Shown: positions 9,334-18,094, numbered from the stretch's first letter. The stretch: DNA of 64,000 nucleotides from Cellulosimicrobium cellulans (GCF_007679345.1 NZ_VEGH01000001.1:186001-250000); one strand, 5' to 3'. The notes: generated from the sequence alone by a model not told the origin. Numbers and translations are program-made.

Positions 9334-9372
9334 CTTCCTCGGTCTGAAGACGCCTCGACGTCAGGGGCGCAA

Positions 9373-9445
9373 GCCCCCATCGTCTAGCGGCCCAGGACCC
9401 CGCCCTTTCACGGCGGTAGCACGGGTTCGAATCCCGTTGGGGGTA
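9373..9445 (+). tRNA. tRNA-Glu (TTC)
   Basis: 73 nt with a full cloverleaf. The acceptor GCCCCCA pairs with TGGGGGT (one G-U), the anticodon loop is CTTTCAC with TTC at 9407-9409, and the T-loop is TTCGAAT. CCA is not encoded (discriminator A, then CGA). Confidence 0.96.
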
Positions 9446-9483
9446 CGAGCTCCGTGCATGTGGAAGAATAGGTCTCACAACGA

Positions 9484-9557
9484 GGCCCCGTAGCGCAGTT
9501 GGTTAGCGCGCCGCCCTGTCACGGCGGAGGTCGCGGGTTCAAGTCCCGTCGGGGTCG
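9484..9557 (+). tRNA. tRNA-Asp (GTC)
   Basis: 74 nt. The acceptor GGCCCCG pairs with CGGGGTC, the discriminator is G, and the anticodon GTC is at 9518-9520 in loop CTGTCAC. The T-loop is TTCAAGT. CCA is not encoded. Confidence 0.96.
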
Positions 9558-9598
9558 CTCGATCACACCGGTCCACTGGGCCGGTGTCGTCGTATCAA

Positions 9599-9671
9599 GG
9601 CTCTGTAGCTCAGTTGGTAGAGCGTTCGACTGAAAATCGAAAGGTCACCGGATCGACGCCGGTCGGAGCCA
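9599..9671 (+). tRNA. tRNA-Phe (GAA)
   Basis: 73 nt. The acceptor GGCTCTG pairs with CGGAGCC (one G-U), and GAA is at 9632-9634 in loop CTGAAAA. The T-arm is ACCGG-ATCGACG-CCGGT, so the T-loop has A where nearly all tRNAs have T54 (see findings). CCA is not encoded. Confidence 0.95.
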
Positions 9672-9678
9672 CCGAGGG

Positions 9679-9709
9679 AGCCCCGCATCGCCCCAGGCGA
9701 GGCGGGGCT
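9679..9709. terminator. hairpin terminator between tRNA-Phe and kinase gene
   Basis: AGCCCCGC at 9679-9686 pairs with GCGGGGCT at 9702-9709. An inner TCGCC-CCA-GGCGA stem makes it nearly continuous, and TCGTCGTT follows. It sits between the end of the tRNA cluster and the convergent histidine kinase gene, so it may serve both strands. Confidence 0.8.
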
Positions 9710-9734
9710 TCGTCGTTCCCCGGGCCCGACGCCC

Positions 9735-11420
9735 TCAGCCCGCGGCCGGCTCGCGCCGCCGGCGCGGGAGCACCGCCGTGAACGTGGTCCCCTCCCCCTC
9801 GGTGCTCGTGACCTCCATCACCCCGCCGTGCGCGACGACCACCGACCGGGTGATCGCCAGCCCGAGCCCGACGCCCGGCACGGCGTTCCGGGTCGCGGTG
9901 GTCGTCCGGAAGAACCGGGAGAACAGCCGGTCGACCTCGTCCGCCGGGATGCCGAGCCCGGTGTCGGCGACGGCGAACCGCAGATGGTCGACCGTCGCCG
10001 TCACCCGCACCGTCACCGTGCCGCCCGCCGGGGTGAACTTCACCGCGTTCGACAGCAGGTTGTCGCCGACCTGCGCCAGCCGGACGGCGTCGGCCGGCAG
10101 GACCACCGGCGCGTCCGGGACGTCGAGCGCCAGCACGACCCCGGCCCGGTCCGCGGCCGGGCGCGCCGACTCCACGGCCGCGCGGGCGACCTCCGCCACG
10201 TCGACGTCCGCGAGCGCCAGAGGGAACCGGCCCGCGTCCACCCGCGCCGTGAACAGCAGGTCGTCCACGAGACGCAGCAGCCGGGCCGCGTTCCGCTCCG
10301 CGACCTCGACGGACCGCAGCTGGTCGGGCGTGAGAGGGTCGTCCCGGAGCAGCTCCAGGTGGCCGACGACCGCGCTCACCGGCGTCCGCAGCTCGTGCGA
10401 GATCATCCCGGTGAACTGGTCCTGTAGGCGACCCGCCTCGTGCACGGCGGACGCGTCCGTCGCCACGAACAGGTAGCCCACCGGCCGGCCCTCCCCGTCC
10501 AGCCGGACCGTCGTCGACACCTGCACCGGCACCGGCGAGCCGTCCGCCCGCAGCCACGTCCACTCCGACGCCTCGGCGCGGCCCGGCGCGACGTCGGCGA
10601 CCAGCGCCGCGAACGGGGTCGTGGTCCCGGCCCGCCGCCAGCGCTCCTGCAGCTCGCCGGGCGCGACCAGGGCGTCGGCCCGCAGCGTCCCCTGCGCCTG
10701 CGCGGCGCTCCGGCCGAGCAGCCGCTCCGCTCCCGGGTTCCACACGTCGACCACGCCGTCGGGGCCGGTGCCCACCACCGCCTGCTCCGTGACGGCGTCC
10801 AGCACGCTGCGGGTGAGCCGGTCGGCGTCGCGCAGCCGCGCCAGGTGCCCGCGCAGGCGGCGGGCGAGCTCGTTCACGGTCAGCGCGGCGAGGGCGTAGA
10901 CCGCGGGCGCGAAGGCGGCCCGCCACCAGGCCAGGTCGTCGGGCGACCCGCCCGCCCCCGGCAGCGCGGGCAGCAGCAGCGCGAGGCAGGACGCCGCCGC
11001 CGCGAGGAGCACGGACCAGCGGCCCGGCTCCGCGCCGACCCAGATGACGGGCAGCACCAGGACCACGCCGAACAGCGAGCCCGCGTCCCCCGTGCCGGCG
11101 CGCAGCAGGCCGACCGCCAGGATCGAGAGCAGCGGCACGACCACCGCCCAGCCGTCACCGGCCGACCAGGGGTCCGCGGCCCGGCGGGTGGCTGCGGGCG
11201 GGCGCAGCGCGGCGAGCACCGCGAGCACGGTGGCGGCCACGAGCAGCACCGCGCCGACGAGCACCGCGCCCGGGTCGGTCACGGCGGCGCCCGGTGCGGC
11301 GGCCGCGAGGACGGCGCCGAGCAGCACGGCCGCGAGGGTCGGGGCGTGCTTGAGCAGGACGGTGCGGTCGCGCGGCCGGGGGGCGGCGGCGCGCCGGCCG
11401 CGCGACCCGGGGGTGGTCAC
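9735..11420 (-). CDS. membrane PAS-domain sensor histidine kinase
   Basis: About 561 residues. Roughly six hydrophobic segments fill residues 20-170, followed by a PAS region (SVLDAVTEQAVVGTGPDGVV, then VWNPGAERLLGRS). Next are HisKA with the H-box MISHELRTPVSAVVGHLELL, the N-box DNLLSNAVKFTPAGG, the G1 box ADTGLGIP and the G2 box GVGLGLAITRSVVVAHGG. It would phosphorylate the receiver domain of the upstream protein. GTG 11420 overlaps that gene's TGA (GTGA), so the two are coupled. The input signal is unknown; the membrane domain could also sense within the bilayer. Confidence 0.88.
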   Translation of the reverse strand: MTTPGSRGRRAAAPRPRDRTVLLKHAPTLAAVLLGAVLAAAAPGAAVTDPGAVLVGAVLLVAATVLAVLAALRPPAATRRAADPWSAGDGWAVVVPLLSILAVGLLRAGTGDAGSLFGVVLVLPVIWVGAEPGRWSVLLAAAASCLALLLPALPGAGGSPDDLAWWRAAFAPAVYALAALTVNELARRLRGHLARLRDADRLTRSVLDAVTEQAVVGTGPDGVVDVWNPGAERLLGRSAAQAQGTLRADALVAPGELQERWRRAGTTTPFAALVADVAPGRAEASEWTWLRADGSPVPVQVSTTVRLDGEGRPVGYLFVATDASAVHEAGRLQDQFTGMISHELRTPVSAVVGHLELLRDDPLTPDQLRSVEVAERNAARLLRLVDDLLFTARVDAGRFPLALADVDVAEVARAAVESARPAADRAGVVLALDVPDAPVVLPADAVRLAQVGDNLLSNAVKFTPAGGTVTVRVTATVDHLRFAVADTGLGIPADEVDRLFSRFFRTTTATRNAVPGVGLGLAITRSVVVAHGGVMEVTSTEGEGTTFTAVLPRRRREPAAG

Positions 11421-12457
11421 GCGGGCCACGCGCCGGCCCCGCCCCCCGCGGCCGGGCCGACGCCGCCGGTGTCCCGCACGATCTCCAGCGGCTCCACCGC
11501 CCGACCCGACCCGAACCGCGACCAGTACCGCGCCGTCGCCCGCACGAAGTCGGGCTCCAGGTAGTCCCGGATCCCGACCTGGGACGCGAAGCACGCCAGC
11601 ATCGCGAGCTTCGTGCCGAGGTGGTCGTCGATCGCGACGAACCGGTTGGGGCGGAAGTCCACCGTCGCCGACGGGCTCTGGTAGCAGGCGACCGTCCCCA
11701 GCCCGCGGGTGCCGACCATCGTCGCGTCGTGCACCGCGCGGTGGTCCTGGTGCCGGTCGTTCGCGCTGTGCGTGTAGACGACCGCCGGCCGCACCTCGTC
11801 GACCACGCGCTCCACGATCTCGAGCGTCGGCCCGGCGACCGGGATCCGGGTGTCCGGGAGGTCCTCCAGGACCAGCCGCGCACCGATCAGCGCGGCCGCC
11901 GCGCGCGACTCGCCCTGCCGGTCCGCGACGTCCCCGCCGCGCGCGCCCCGGGACAGGGTCAGCACCACGACGGTGTCGCCGGCCGCCCGGTGCGCGGCGA
12001 GGATGCCGCCGGCCCCGATCTCCACGTCGTCCGGGTGCGCGCCCACCGCCAGCACCACCGGCCGGGCCGCCAGCGCCGCACGGCGCCGCTCGCCGAGCCG
12101 GCGCACGACCTCGACCAGCTGGCCGGCGGCGACGGGCTTGGTGAGGAACTCGTCGGCGCGCTGCCGCAGGGCGCCCACCGCGTACTCCACCGACACGTGG
12201 GCGGTCATCACGACCACGCCCACGTCCGGCGCTCGCTCGCGCAGCAGCCCCGCCAGCTCCAGGCCGGAGGTGCCCGGCATCTCGATGTCCGTGACCACGA
12301 CGTCCGGGTCGAACCGCGCGAGGATGCCGGCGACGTCCGAGGCGTCGTGCAGCACCACGACCTCGCAGCCGGCCCGCCGCTCCAGCACGGTGCCCGTGTA
12401 CGCCGCGACGTCGGGGTCGTCGTCCAGGACGACGACCCGCAGCGCAGAGCCGGTCAA
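11417..12457 (-). CDS. response regulator with PIG-L (LmbE) deacetylase output
   Basis: About 346 residues with two domains. Residues 1-120 are a receiver: acidic pair in VVVLDDDPD, phospho-acceptor Asp in DVVVTDIEMPG, Thr in VVMTAHVS and Lys in FLTKPV. Residues 130-330 are a PIG-L zinc deacetylase with AVGAHPDDVEIGAGG and HSANDRHQDHRAVHD supplying the metal ligands. PIG-L enzymes remove N-acetyl groups from sugar conjugates (MshB, LmbE). Phosphorylation would thus switch an enzyme rather than a DNA-binding domain. TTG 12457 has GGGGGGAA upstream; ATG 12529 is an alternative start. It is coupled to the downstream kinase. The substrate is unknown. Confidence 0.82.
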   Translation of the reverse strand: MTGSALRVVVLDDDPDVAAYTGTVLERRAGCEVVVLHDASDVAGILARFDPDVVVTDIEMPGTSGLELAGLLRERAPDVGVVVMTAHVSVEYAVGALRQRADEFLTKPVAAGQLVEVVRRLGERRRAALAARPVVLAVGAHPDDVEIGAGGILAAHRAAGDTVVVLTLSRGARGGDVADRQGESRAAAALIGARLVLEDLPDTRIPVAGPTLEIVERVVDEVRPAVVYTHSANDRHQDHRAVHDATMVGTRGLGTVACYQSPSATVDFRPNRFVAIDDHLGTKLAMLACFASQVGIRDYLEPDFVRATARYWSRFGSGRAVEPLEIVRDTGGVGPAAGGGAGAWPA

Positions 12458-12595
12458 GCGGTTCCCCCCAGCGTGGATCGGGTGCCGGGCGGCCCCTGCG
12501 GCGCGCCCCGGCCATGCTCGCAGATTCACCCGTCCGGCGGCGGGCAGGACGCGAGGGCCGCGCGCATGATGCCCTCATCGGACGGGGAGGCGATG

Positions 12596-12910
12596 ATGCC
12601 GCACCACTCGGACCTGCCGCGCCTGGCAGCGCTCGACGAGACGACGCTCGCGCGGGCCCGGACCGTCCTGGTCCACTCGCCCGACCCGTCCGGGGACGGC
12701 GACCTCGTCTGGACCCTGACGGTCCTGGACGGCTCCGGCGACCCGCTCGGGCGCGAGCGGCTCAGCGCGCCCGACTGGCCCACGCCGCTGGCCGAGATCA
12801 TCGCGCCGCACCTCGACGTCGCCGGGCTGCGCGTGGTCGGCGGGTGGCGCACCGACCTGGGCGAGGACGACCTGCCGCGGCACCAGGCGCGGGTCCGCCC
12901 CGACGCGTGA
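12596..12910 (+). CDS. hypothetical protein, about 104 aa
   Basis: I do not recognise this family. It is acidic and soluble, with the core RARTVLVHSPDPSGDGDLVW and GLRVVGGWRTDLGEDDLPRH and no signal or membrane segment. GGGGAGG five bases before ATG 12596 supports the start; ATGs at 12593 and 12566 are alternatives. It diverges from the response-regulator gene and precedes the STAS gene. It is called real from codon use and ribosome binding site, with modest certainty. Confidence 0.55.
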   Translation: MPHHSDLPRLAALDETTLARARTVLVHSPDPSGDGDLVWTLTVLDGSGDPLGRERLSAPDWPTPLAEIIAPHLDVAGLRVVGGWRTDLGEDDLPRHQARVRPDA

Positions 12911-13033
12911 CCTCCCCCGGGGCGAGCGCCGGGGGTCGCAGCACCTGGACGCGGGCGGCGGGGGCGCGCGCGGTTGCCTAGGGTGGGGGCGGACCGGCGG
13001 GTGGACGCCGGCGGGCGTGGGGAAGGGGCGGAC

Positions 13034-13372
13034 GTGGAGATCGCGGTGCAGCGGATCGGGGGGCCCGTGGTGGTCCTGCGGCCCCGGGGGCGGCTCACCG
13101 CCGGCGACGCCCCGGAGCTGCGCGCGGTCGTGGCCGACCTGGTCGAGCAGGGCCGCACGAAGCTCGTGGTCGACCTGGAGGAGACGACGTTCCTCGACTC
13201 GTCCGGCCTCGGGGCGCTCATCGCCGGGCTGCGCGCGACCCGCACCGCGGGCGGGGACCTCACGATCGCCCGGCCGACCGGTCAGGTGCTCGACGTCCTC
13301 ACGCTGACGACGATGATCCGGGTGCTCCCGCCGCACGAGACCGTCGCGGACGCCTTCGCCGCCCTGGCCTGA
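13034..13372 (+). CDS. STAS anti-sigma-factor antagonist
   Basis: About 112 residues, a single STAS domain of SpoIIAA/RsbV type. The phosphorylatable Ser region is FLDSSGLGALIAG near residue 60, after the usual strand VVVLRPRGRLTAGDAPELR. Such proteins are phosphorylated by an RsbW-like kinase and dephosphorylated by PP2C phosphatases to free an alternative sigma factor. No kinase gene lies beside it; the phytochrome-PP2C protein at 24.8-27.0 kb is a conceivable partner, by inference only. GTG 13034 follows GGGGAAGGGG. TAGGGT at 12975 may be its -10 box. Confidence 0.82.
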   Translation: MEIAVQRIGGPVVVLRPRGRLTAGDAPELRAVVADLVEQGRTKLVVDLEETTFLDSSGLGALIAGLRATRTAGGDLTIARPTGQVLDVLTLTTMIRVLPPHETVADAFAALA

Positions 13373-13384
13373 GCGCCCGGCCGG

Positions 13385-13690
13385 TCAGAACGGGTCGAAC
13401 TCCGTCACCCGGGTCCGCCAGTACTCCGCGCCGTCCCGGGTGCGGGTCACCAGGCCGGCCTCGACCAGCTCGCGCCGCAGACCCACCGGGTCCCGGGCCA
13501 GGTCCGCCAGCCGGTCGGTGAGCGCGCGCTCGCCGACCGGCTCCTCGAGCGGCAGCACGCCCTGCGCCACCCAGCGGAGCACGAGGTCGCGGTCGGCGCG
13601 CCGGCGGGGCAGGTGCTCCAGCCGCCCCCGTACGAGGAACCGCTCGGGGGCCGCGGGGCAGCCGCCCGCTGGCGCGTCGTCGTGTGCCAT
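13385..13690 (-). CDS. DUF2087 domain protein
   Basis: 101 residues. RDLVLRWVAQGVLPLEEPVG through LVTRTRDGAEYWR matches the DUF2087 domain, a small winged-helix-like module often found on ArsR or acetyltransferase proteins; here it stands alone. TACGCT ends six bases before ATG 13690 on the minus strand, so it is probably leaderless. It converges on the STAS gene with a 12-nt gap and leaves no room for a terminator. DNA binding is possible but unproven. Confidence 0.7.
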   Translation of the reverse strand: MAHDDAPAGGCPAAPERFLVRGRLEHLPRRRADRDLVLRWVAQGVLPLEEPVGERALTDRLADLARDPVGLRRELVEAGLVTRTRDGAEYWRTRVTEFDPF

Positions 13691-13715
13691 CCCGGCAGCG
13701 TAGGCACCGAGCAGC

Positions 13716-13783
13716 CCTCGTCCCCAGCCGATTGTCGCGGGCCCACCCGATCGACCGGCTGGGGACGAGGCGACCGGGTGGGC
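13716..13783. repeat. interleaved inverted repeats A-B-A'-B'
   Basis: A perfect 15-bp pair, CCTCGTCCCCAGCCG at 13716-13730 with CGGCTGGGGACGAGG at 13756-13770, is interleaved with a second pair at 13741-13753 and 13771-13783 (12 of 13 matched). It lies between divergent genes at 13690 and 13933. As RNA the two stems could only form together as a pseudoknot. Confidence 0.75.
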
Positions 13784-13932
13784 ACCCGGCGGGTGCGCGC
13801 GGTGGCGGGCGGCTGGGCGGCCGGTGATCCTGGCGGGAGTGACGCGGGCGCTCGGCGACCCACGCGAGCGGGGGGAACCCGGCCGGGGGCCGGGGCGTTC
13901 GACCCGGGTACCGACGACGAGAGGTGACGACC

Positions 13933-14595
13933 ATGGGCTTCCTGGACCGCCTGCTGGGCCGCGAGGCCCGCCCGCAGCAGCCGCACCGGCAGCCGTACCC
14001 GGCGTACCCCGCCGACGCGCGCCCGGCCGACCCGGACCAGGCCGCGATCGAGCGGTACCGGTACCTGCTGCGCACCGCTCCGCCGGACGCGATCGAGCAG
14101 GCGCACGCCGAGGCGTTCGCCCAGCTGACGCCCGAGCAGCGCCGGCAGGTGCTCGACGGCCTCGCCGCGGAGGTCCCGCCGGGCGAGCGCGCCACCGACG
14201 ACGACCCGCGCTCGCTCGCCCGCATGGCCACCCGCGCCGAGCTGCGGCAGCCCGGCACCCTGGAGCGGTCGTTCGGCCGGGGAACGGCCGGCGTCGGGAT
14301 GGGCGGCGGCATCGGGATGGGCGGGATGATCGCCGGCTCCCTGCTCGCCAGCGTCGCCGGGGCGTTCGTCGGCACCGCGATCGCCGACAGCCTGTTCGAC
14401 CTGTCCGACTCGGGCGACGCCGCCGACGCGGGGGCGGAGGGCGCGGACGGCGGCTCCGAGGCCGACGCGGGCGGCTACGACGGCGGCGACGTCTCCGCGG
14501 ACGGCGGCGGCTGGGGCGGGGACGGCGGCTGGGGCGGCGGGGACTTCGGCGGGGGCGACTTCGGGGGCGGCGACTTCGGGGGCGGCGACTTCTGA
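13933..14595 (+). CDS. hypothetical protein with Gly-rich GGGDF tail
   Basis: About 220 residues. The N-terminal half is soluble (RYRYLLRTAPPDAIEQAHAE, FAQLTPEQRRQVLDGLA). A Gly/Met-rich hydrophobic segment (GMIAGSLLASVAGAFVGTAI) comes next, and the acidic Gly-rich tail ends in four GGGDF repeats built from a 15-bp tandem unit at about 14535-14594. Family not recognised; similar proteins are common in Micrococcales. ATG 13933 has GAGAGG eight bases upstream; GTG 13924 is in frame. The repeat tail may vary in length between strains. Confidence 0.65.
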   Translation: MGFLDRLLGREARPQQPHRQPYPAYPADARPADPDQAAIERYRYLLRTAPPDAIEQAHAEAFAQLTPEQRRQVLDGLAAEVPPGERATDDDPRSLARMATRAELRQPGTLERSFGRGTAGVGMGGGIGMGGMIAGSLLASVAGAFVGTAIADSLFDLSDSGDAADAGAEGADGGSEADAGGYDGGDVSADGGGWGGDGGWGGGDFGGGDFGGGDFGGGDF

Positions 14596-14709
14596 GACGG
14601 CGCGGCACCCGCCGGCGCCCCGCCCCGCACCCCGCGGCCCTCACCCGGCGGGGATGACTCCCCCGGCGCCCGGGCGCGACCTGCGTCCGCACGCCCTACC
14701 GTGGCGCAC

Positions 14710-17101
14710 ATGGCACCCGGCAGGGGTCGCACCGCACGGCGCATGACCGTCACGAGGGCGGTCGCGCTGGTGCTGGCGTTCGTCCTCACGGCGGTCCTGG
14801 GCGGGGTGCTCACCGCCGGCCTGGTGCTGCCCACGGTCGCCGTCGCCGACGGCACGACGGACCTCGCGGTCGAGGCGTTCCAGGACCTGCCGACCGAGCT
14901 CGAGCGGCAGCCCCTGTCCGAGCGGTCGACGGTCCTCGCGGCCGACGGCACCACGGTGCTGGCGACGTTCTGGGCGGAGAACCGGGTGGTCGTCCCGCTG
15001 GCGGCCGTCGCCGAGCCGCTGCGGCAGGCGGTCGTCGCCATCGAGGACAAGCGGTTCTACCAGCACGGGGGCATCGACCCCGAGGGCATGGTCCGGGCGC
15101 TGGTCCGCAACCTGCAGTCCTCGGGCCGCACCGAGGGCGCCTCGACGCTGACCCAGCAGTACATCAAGAACGTCCTGATCGAGCAGGCCGTCCGGTCGGG
15201 CGACCCCGCCGGGGCGGAGGCGGCGCGCGAGGCCGACGGGGCGGAGGGCTACGCGCGCAAGCTCCGGGAGGCGAAGCTCGCGATCGCGCTCGAGAAGGAG
15301 ATGACCAAGGACCAGATCCTCGAGGCGTACCTGAACATCGCCCAGTTCGGCGTGAACACCTACGGGGTCGAGGCAGCTGCGCAGCGGTACTTCAGCAAGC
15401 CGGCGTCCCAGGTGTCGTACCTGGAGGCCGCGACGATCGCCGGGATCACCCAGAGCCCGACCGCCTACGACCCGGTGCGCAACCCGGCCACCGCCCAGGA
15501 GCGGCGCGACCTCGTGCTCCGGCTGATGCACGAGCAGGGCTACCTCGGCGCCGACGAGCTCGCCGCGGGCCTGGCGACGCCCCTCGCCGACACCCTGCAC
15601 GTCGACACCCGGCCGGTCGGCTGCATGGCGGCGGAGGTGACGGTGCCGGGCTCCGGCTACTTCTGCGACTACGTGACCAAGGTGATCCGGGACGACCCCG
15701 CGTTCGGCGCGACGGAGGCGGAGCGGGTCGACCGGCTGTACCGCGGCGGGCTGACCATCACCACCACGCTGGACCCGCGGGAGCAGGCGCTCGCCGCCGA
15801 CGCCGTGCAGGGCGGCGTGCCGGCGGACGACCCGTCGGGCGTCGCGACCGCGCTGGTCACGGTGGAGCCGGGCACGGGCAAGATCACCTCGATGGCGCAG
15901 AACCGCCGGTACAACAACACCGAGGAGCACGGCGACCGGGAGACCGCCGTCAACTACAGCACCGACTTCGCGTACGGCGGCGGCAGCGGCTTCCCGCCGG
16001 GCTCCACGTTCAAGCCGTTCACGCTGGCCCAGTGGCTCAAGGAGGGGCACAGCCTGTCCGAGCGCGTGAACGCGACCCGGTTCTCGTACCGGTTCAGCGA
16101 GTTCCGGACCTCGTGCACGCGCCTGGACCCCCGCACGGAGTACCGGTTCGCCAACGCCGAGGGGCCGCGGTCCGGCGGCGTGATGACCGTGCTCGACGCG
16201 ACCCGGAACTCGGTCAACTCCGGCTACATCGCCATGGCGTCCCAGATCGACATCTGCGGGGTGTTCGACACGGCGACCGCTCTCGGGATCCACAAGGCCG
16301 GCGGCTCGTCCGGCGACGGCCCCTTCGACCCGCTACGTGCTCGGCTCCAACTCGGTGTCGCCGCTGTCGATGGCGGCCGCGTTCGCCGCCTTCGCGAACG
16401 GCGGCACGTACTGCACACCGGTGGCGATCCTGGCGGTCACGGACACCGACGGGCAGGCGCTGCCGGTGCCGCCGGGCGGGTGCACGCCGGGGGCGCTGGA
16501 GCCGCGGGTCGCCAACGCCGTGACCTACGCGCTGCAGAACGTCTGGAGCGGCACCGCCGCCACCGACCCGCCGCCGTTCGCGTCCGCCGGGAAGACCGGG
16601 ACCACGTCGCACAACGAGCACACCTGGTTCGTCGGGTACACCCCGCTGCGGGCGACCGCCGTGTGGGTCGGCTTCGCCGACCGGATGGTCCCGATGCAGC
16701 GCATCACGATCAACGGGCGGTACATCCGGAACGTGTTCGGGTCCTCGGTCGCGGTGCCGATCTGGAAGTCCTTCATGACCCGCACGCTGGAGGGCCAGGC
16801 TGTCCCCGGGTTCGCCGCGCCCGGGCAGGACGAGGTGCTCGGCAAGCAGGTCGCGGTGCCGTGGGTCGTCGGGCGGGACCTGGGCGCCGCGCAGGCCGCG
16901 CTGCAGCGGGCGGGGTTCCGGGTGTCCGTGGGGCCGGCGGCACCGGACCCGGCGGCGGCGGGGACGGTGCTGCGGCAGAGCCCGTCCGGGACGGCTGTCG
17001 TCGGGTCGACCGTCACGGTCGTCCCCTCGGCGGGCCCGGCCGCGGCGGCGCCGCCCGCCGCGCCACCGGCCGCGCCGCCGGCACCGCCCGCGCCGCCCTG
17101 A
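14710..17101 (+). pseudogene. class A penicillin-binding protein, frame broken near 16333
   Basis: Bifunctional peptidoglycan synthase. A signal anchor (VALVLAFVLTAVLGGVL) precedes a GT51 domain with the catalytic EDKRFYQHGGID and EGASTLTQQYIKNVL. The transpeptidase has SxxK in PGSTFKPF, SxN in RNSVNSGYIAM and KTG in SAGKTGTT, then a PASTA-like repeat and a Pro/Ala tail. The frame changes by one base after GPFDP at about 16333: the second half (YVLGSNSVSPLSMAAAF to 17101) is in the next frame. One extra C or two lost bases would explain it. Read straight, the first frame runs to 17316 as nonsense. Sequencing error or a real mutation cannot be told apart. TACCGT seven bases before ATG 14710 suggests a leaderless start. 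Confidence 0.85.
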
Positions 17102-17219
17102 TCGCGCGCCGCCCGCCCCGGGGCGGACGGGCCGTCCCCCCGCGGGATGACCGTCGGCGGGGCGCGACCGTCCCGGGAGCCGACGCGCACCCGGGGGCAC
17201 CGTCCGTAGCGTCGAGGGC

Positions 17220-17738
17220 ATGGACCGCACCCCGCTCACGAGCACCCCGCCGCGCACGCCCGAGCGCCGGCTGCTGGGCGTCCTGTCGCTCGGCGCGGCG
17301 GCCGTCCTGCTGCTGAGCGCGTGCGGCGGGGCGGTCGCGGACGCGCTCGGCCGGCAGCCCGAGCCGCAGGCGACGACGTTCGCCACCGGGGCGGACGCGA
17401 AGGCCGACGCCGCGCTGCCGGACTGGGCGCCGGACGGGGCGACGGACGTCCGGGTCAAGCAGCGGCCCGGCGGTGCCGAGCGGATCGTCTCGATGCGCGC
17501 GCGGATCGACGACCTGCCGGACGACTGCGTCCCGGTCTCCGCGGAGCGGCCGCTGGCGCCGCACCCGGCGGACGGCGACCCGGCGGACTTCCGCTCCGTC
17601 TCGACGCTGGCGGCGGACTGGTGGCCGGCGGAGGCGGAGCAGGACGCCACCGTCATGTGCGGTGCGTGGTGGGTGGGCGAGCGCGACGGCGTGCTCTACG
17701 CGTTCACGCCCGAGCGGCGCACCGTCCCGGTCGGCTGA
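17220..17738 (+). CDS. putative lipoprotein, 172 aa
   Basis: The N-terminus has a basic patch, a hydrophobic core and the lipobox LLSAC, so Cys near residue 38 should be lipidated and the protein tethered outside the membrane. The mature part (RIDDLPDDCVPVSAERPLA, TLAADWWPAEAEQDATVMC, GAWWVGERDGVLYAF) has no family I recognise. Two cysteines beyond the lipobox may form a disulfide. TAGCGT seven bases before ATG 17220 points to a leaderless mRNA. It follows the PBP gene by 118 nt, in the same direction. Confidence 0.72.
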   Translation: MDRTPLTSTPPRTPERRLLGVLSLGAAAVLLLSACGGAVADALGRQPEPQATTFATGADAKADAALPDWAPDGATDVRVKQRPGGAERIVSMRARIDDLPDDCVPVSAERPLAPHPADGDPADFRSVSTLAADWWPAEAEQDATVMCGAWWVGERDGVLYAFTPERRTVPVG

Positions 17739-17757
17739 GCCCGACCGGGCGCGGGCC

Positions 17758-17922
17758 TCAGGCGGAGACGGCCAGCTGTGCCGGCTCCTCCACCGTCGCC
17801 ACCACGACCAGCTCGCCCGTCTCCTCGTCCACCACGGCCACCGCGCGGGTGCCGCAGGCGCACAGGAGCTCGACGCCGTCGCCGTCGTCGAACCAGATGC
17901 ACACGTGCCGCTGACTCCTCAT
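17758..17922 (-). CDS. small hypothetical protein, 54 aa
   Basis: RHVCIWFDDGDGVELLCACG is followed by a two-strand motif (RAVAVVDEETGELVVVATVE). Three cysteines, two of them in a CAC pair, could bind metal but no known motif fits. The start is ATG 17922 because TACCGT lies exactly seven bases upstream on the minus strand; a longer frame to 17952 lacks support. It converges on the lipoprotein gene with a 19-nt gap. Confidence 0.6.
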   Translation of the reverse strand: MRSQRHVCIWFDDGDGVELLCACGTRAVAVVDEETGELVVVATVEEPAQLAVSA

Positions 17923-18032
17923 GCCCACGACGGTACGCACGAGCACCGACACGGCCGGTGCTCCGCACCCCGCGTGTCGCGATCTCCCGCACGATCACGC
18001 GGGACCGCGCTCCCCGCGGGCCGCCCTCGGGC

Positions 18033-18060
18033 CTCAGATCCGGCGCGGCGCTGCCGATCG
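18033..18060 (+). promoter_or_regulatory. sigma-28-like promoter of M15 peptidase gene
   Basis: CTCA at 18033-18036 and GCCGATCG at 18053-18060 are 16 nt apart, close to the flagellar sigma-28 pattern (TAAA-N15-GCCGATAA). The same spacing and core occur ahead of the chemoreceptor gene at 20476-20503 on the other strand. Confidence 0.5.
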
Positions 18061-18094
18061 GGAACGGTGCACCCCGGGGGAGGAACCGCACCGC

